64,000 nucleotides of DNA, from assembly GCA_024699855.1 (NCBI GenBank), contig JAMPIQ010000002.1, positions 2,976,001-3,040,000 on the forward strand. Direction: 5' to 3'. This stretch comes from Aphelenchoides besseyi (taxonomy: Eukaryota; Nematoda; Chromadorea; Rhabditida; Aphelenchoididae). Below, piece by piece: positions 60,691-64,000 of this stretch. The notes beneath the pieces were generated by a model, which made no database searches, was not told where the DNA came from, and saw only the letters and a program-made list of their open reading frames with translations. Position numbers and translations under genes: made by a program. Positions within the stretch are counted from its first letter, which is position 1, and each line of letters opens with the position of its first letter.

Positions 60691-62018
60691 ATGCCAAACC
60701 CTGCTGCAAAAGAATGCGATTGGCACTGGAGTAAAATTAATACTCCATTTCCCAACAATCCGGTCAAGGTTCTTGGACAACAGAACATGTATGTCGCGTT
60801 GTGGTGAGTGTTCTGTTTTCGAGTGTTTAATGCGCAAATTTATCAAGGTATAAGAACGGAAAACCGTGCCACGGTCGTGCCTACAACGAGAACGGCAACA
60901 TCGAGTGTTCTTTTCCGTACGCATTGTTGAAAACCGAGTTGACTGATCATCGTGATCTCGGCGGAGAAATCCAAATTTTGCAATACAATGGCGATCATCG
61001 TTCTCTTGGCTATTGGTGAGTTTTCCACTGTTTCGATTCGTTTCATTGTTTTGTTCCTAGGTTCAACTGGATCAAATACTCTGAACGTCCGAATGACAGT
61101 CAAAAGGCCACTCGCGAATTGGTTCATTGTGGCGACTCGAGCCCGATCTTTTGGCCCCACCGCAAGGAAGGACCACTTCTCGGCTACATGGATGCTGCAA
61201 CTGAAACTGCTTATTTTGGCGCCAACGGAAAGGTTATCGCTGTCAAAGGCGATGACCTGAAGGTGTGTTGAAGCATAGTTTTAATGGAACACAACATTTT
61301 TCAGGATATGCTTATCCTTGTGCGCGAATTAGTCGGCGGACCACCGACTTGCGGTTGCGACGAATGCAAGAAAGTGCCACCGAAGCCAGAAAAACGTGTG
61401 ATGTTGAATGAATGGGCCGATATTCGTGCCGGCGATCCGTGGCCTCAAATTCAGCTTGTTCGTGCTCTCAATCGTTCGTTAAACACTTTACCGAATGAAA
61501 AGCCGGACCAATACGTTGCTTTGTGGTATCAAGCCGGTGAAGTAAGTTTTCGTGTTTATGTGCCTTCATTACTGTTTTTTTCAGCCGGTCATGGGTCGTG
61601 TTTGGAACGAAAACGGCAAGATTGCTGCAAACTTCTCATGGAATGGTCGCGTTTTCTCGTCAAACGTTGGATCAATTCAAGTTCTCGTCGATTTGCCGGA
61701 CCATGTCCGTGGTTTCGATTACGATTGGAAGCCGTTCCAAGAGGCTGCGCAATACGGCGCCAAAGTAAGTTCAAGCTTTTCGTTGATTCAATTCCATTCG
61801 TTTAGGAATGGCATCCAGTGCATGTCGATAACCATAAATTCGATATCTCACCAGCTGTTTTGATTGTCGATGGAAAAGAGATCCTCGGAAAAGTGGACGT
61901 CCGCAACGAACGCGCAACGGTCGGTTACAAAGGTGAAGAGAAGGTGTTCGTAGGACCGGCTGTTCATTCGTGCAAAGTCTTGTGTCGCAAAGCCAAGCCG
62001 GGATGCAAGTTCGACTAA
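60691..62018 (+). CDS. Internally duplicated cytosolic protein, DM9/DUF3421-like
   Basis: Six exons, stop at 62018, about 350 residues without signal peptide. Two copies of one module of about 150 residues: copy 1 starts [15 protein letters not shown] and has [18 protein letters not shown]; copy 2 starts [15 protein letters not shown] and has [18 protein letters not shown]. Both share YVALWY-x2-G-x-P-x2-GR-x-[YW]-NENG-x-I, then an Ile-Gln-[IV]-Leu strand. A tryptophan-rich start, an YVALW strand and a GK/GR turn resemble the DM9 (DUF3421) repeat of insect and molluscan cytosolic lectin-like proteins, but I cannot confirm the family. Each module is followed by a further beta-rich segment ([26 protein letters not shown]). 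Ends in [14 protein letters not shown]. Confidence 0.7.
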
Positions 62019-62419
62019 AACTCGACTCTTCTTTTTCTTTTGTTGTCCATGTGTGAGAAACCAATAAAGCTTAGTCTCTAAACCTCAAAATTACAACTCT
62101 AAGATAGTTCTGTTTGATCGTGTGTTTAACTCCAATAGTAATTAGATAAATAATAAGATAAACTCATTGCGAAAAACGACTTGTTCGACGTTCAAATGCC
62201 TAAAACAGCGTCCAACGTTGTGTCCGGATTGCAATTGGCCAATTTTCAAGTGAAAACGAATACAGAATCTATGTGTGTATTCAATCATAGACCAACTAGT
62301 CGATTTGTTTATGCATTTTATTTGCACTATTGTGAAGCAAATATGAATTTAGTCATTTTTGACATGTTAAATGAAACTGCGATGTAAGCATTACGCTTTC
62401 GTTCTAACAACTTGAGTTT
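62019..62419. other. Interval between DM9-like gene and helicase remnant
   Basis: AT-richer than the flanking gene, with AATAAA at about 62064 as a likely polyadenylation signal of the DM9-like gene. No gene recognised. Confidence 0.4.
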
Positions 62420-63048
62420 TTAGTCCTCTTCAGCCTACGAGCAACTCTCTGTCGAATTTTTGCATTCACTACCCATTGCCATGTTTTCTCGACGGCTATA
62501 CGTCACTGAATATTAAAAAGGCTGCAAATTGAAGATCGGCGCAAAAGTCATGTTCATTTCGAACATCGACACCTCCTACCGACTCTGCAACGGCACTCCG
62601 GCAGTTGTCACCGATTTGCAACCGGACGTCGTGACTGTCGCCGCATCGGGTCCGATGGTTTGACTGGCGAAGAAATGGACGTTGTTCGTCGAGTTTTCGA
62701 TCGCAAATCAACTACGATCAACGCCAAACGGTGGCTTTTCGTCGTGTCCAATTTCCTTTAAAATTGGCATTCGCAATGACCATCAACAAAGCCCAGGGCC
62801 AAACAATGGAGCAAATCGGTTTGTATTTGAACTCGCCAGTCTTTGCACACGGCCAGTTGTATGTGGCTTTGTCGCGTGTTCGTCGAGCATCTGACATCTA
62901 CATTTTCAACCCGGATAATGTGCAAACTGATCCCAAAGTGCAACAGCAAAGCAAGTTCATGTTGAACGTTGTCAACCTGGAAGTCACCAAATTCGTAAAA
63001 GAGTTGGAAGCTGGTGTGAACGCAGTTAACTCCAAGTCGTTACTATAA
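62420..63048 (+). pseudogene. Degenerate PIF1/Helitron-type helicase C-terminal fragment
   Basis: Broken remains of the C-terminal half of a PIF1-like helicase, as found in Helitron transposons and in cellular PIF1. The region 62450-62650 shows EFLHSLPIAM, an in-frame stop, then KLKIGAKVMFISNIDTSYRL, CNGTPAVVTDLQ and another stop. From about 62710 the frame is [20 protein letters not shown] followed by INKAQGQTM and [16 protein letters not shown], the two most conserved C-terminal helicase motifs. At least one frameshift (between 62660 and 62720) and two stops separate the pieces, and no N-terminal helicase, Rep/HUH or start codon is visible upstream. The [14 protein letters not shown] and [11 protein letters not shown] motifs are more like Helitron helicases than cellular PIF1. 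I could not identify Helitron ends. Confidence 0.8.
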
Positions 63049-63417
63049 CTACTCCCGTCAATCCACCGGCTAACACAGGAATAAACTAAAAACATAAAAC
63101 ATGGGGTACAAACCACAAACTACGGGAACGGACATAATAGAATTTGGACCGAGGAGTCGCCTTTAGTTCGCTCGAAGCGACATCACCAAAAAATTCCGAA
63201 TTATAAAACAAAAAATTCCCACGAGAATCCGATCACACAGCACTGAGATCTAGCCTGACACATACCCACAGTCCAATTATTATAATATAAGGAAATAAGT
63301 ACTCTCCCTCCCCCTCTTTTCTCCACCGTTTATTATAACCGAGTGTGGAAATAAACTTCGAAGGAAATAAGGAAAAGGAAGGACGTTTATCTTAGTGAAA
63401 TAATCATTCATTTATTT
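63049..63417. other. Interval between helicase remnant and protease gene
   Basis: AT-rich with runs of C in CTCCCTCCCCCTC near 63303. No gene; possibly remaining transposon sequence. No clear terminal hairpin followed by CTRR was found. Confidence 0.3.
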
Positions 63418-64000
63418 TCATAATTCCGTGTGCCTAAAAATGCATTTATATAAATATATAAATCAAAAGTTACGTACTGGCTTTGCTCCATGATTTTATT
63501 AATCCAGCCTCTGTGCTGCCATACATTCACAAAATAGGGATATATGACTCTAGTTGCGGACTCTGTTCCTTTTAAGATACCAATTAGCTCAATTTCTCCG
63601 TTTCGTTCTAAAACCAAAGGGTCGCCAGTATCGCCCGCCCCAACGCGGCCATTTGTTAAAAAATTCCGAATACCAATTATGGAGACAATAGTTAAGTCTG
63701 CCATCTTAAGTTTTTCCGGATAAATGTCCTCAGGTTTATGCATCTCGTAGACTTCGGGATATGTTCCGAAGCCTATAATAACGATGACAATTAAAAAAAG
63801 AAAAGGAAAATACCTGTTATTGTCCCTTTGTCACCCGGCTGCGCATCTCTACTAGCAAGTGCAATTATGCTAGAAGTGGGTATCATTTTTTTAGTGTAGA
63901 CAAGTGCGATGTCGAATCTCGGGTCGCCCTTCTTGAATTCGGGGTGAACATAAACTTTATTAATCGTTACAACAGCACCATCTCCAAATTCACCAGAACC
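63418..64000 (-). CDS. Chymotrypsin-like serine protease homologue with altered active site (5' end beyond the window)
   Basis: Enters from the right edge. Order on the minus strand: VTINKVYVHPEF, FDIALVY (catalytic aspartate present), ASRDAQPGDKG, an intron (about 63812-63765), GFGTYPEVY, then GAGDTGDPLVL at the position of the C-x-GDSGGP active-site loop, ELIGILKG, and PYFVNVWQHRGWI before the C-terminal helix. The catalytic serine is threonine, the following Gly is Asp, and the usual cysteine before the loop is missing, so this is probably an inactive homologue. A 44-base intron near the end gives a short tail (SQHTEL) and a stop at 63418; without it the frame runs to 63408. The region is more AT-rich than genes to the left. 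The histidine part of the triad lies outside the window. Confidence 0.8.

Overview
This window is eukaryotic and almost certainly from a nematode. The coding sequence is split into short exons by very small introns, mostly about 36 to 60 bases, with GTAAG/GTGAG-like donors and TTTCAG/TTTTAG acceptors. The gene content includes an MSP-domain protein, several ShKT peptides, an NLP-like glycine-rich peptide precursor, MIG-18-like and MAX-1-like proteins, and an NMR-2-type glutamate receptor. Several genes have a pyrimidine-rich AG acceptor immediately before the start codon, which fits spliced-leader trans-splicing. I could not identify the species.

Layout from left to right: an FMRFamide-receptor-like GPCR (minus strand, cut by the left edge); a 3.8 kb stretch without a recognisable gene; a small ShKT peptide; an oxysterol-binding protein and an ACOT13-like thioesterase (both minus); an MSP-domain protein; kinesin light chain; an NMDA receptor GluN2/NMR-2 subunit (minus); two unrecognised minus-strand genes; a truncated TBP-like gene; a MATH-MATH-BTB-BACK protein that needs a -1 frameshift; an NLP-like peptide; a three-module MIG-18-like secreted protein; a two-CUB secreted protein; and a NIFK-like RNA-binding protein.

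The right half holds a serine carboxypeptidase; a gustatory-receptor-like multi-pass protein; BUB3 and SAP18 arranged head to head; a BTBD9 orthologue; a lysine-rich single-pass membrane protein; a large MAX-1/PLEKHH gene (PH-PH-MyTH4-FERM); a 4.1 kb gene-poor stretch; a second FMRFamide-receptor-like GPCR; two secreted ShKT proteins; a DM9-like duplicated protein; a decayed PIF1/Helitron helicase fragment; and a chymotrypsin-fold gene with a substituted catalytic serine, cut by the right edge.

The genes do not form one pathway. There is a neuronal theme (two peptide receptors, NMR-2, kinesin light chain, MAX-1, and BTBD9, which is linked to neural function in animals) and a secreted, cysteine-rich theme (ShKT, CUB, Fn1-like, NLP-like). 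The most unusual observations are two introns that seem to use GA instead of GT at the 5' splice site, a canonical -1 slippery heptamer exactly where the MATH-BTB gene changes frame, and a TBP-like gene reduced to one lobe.
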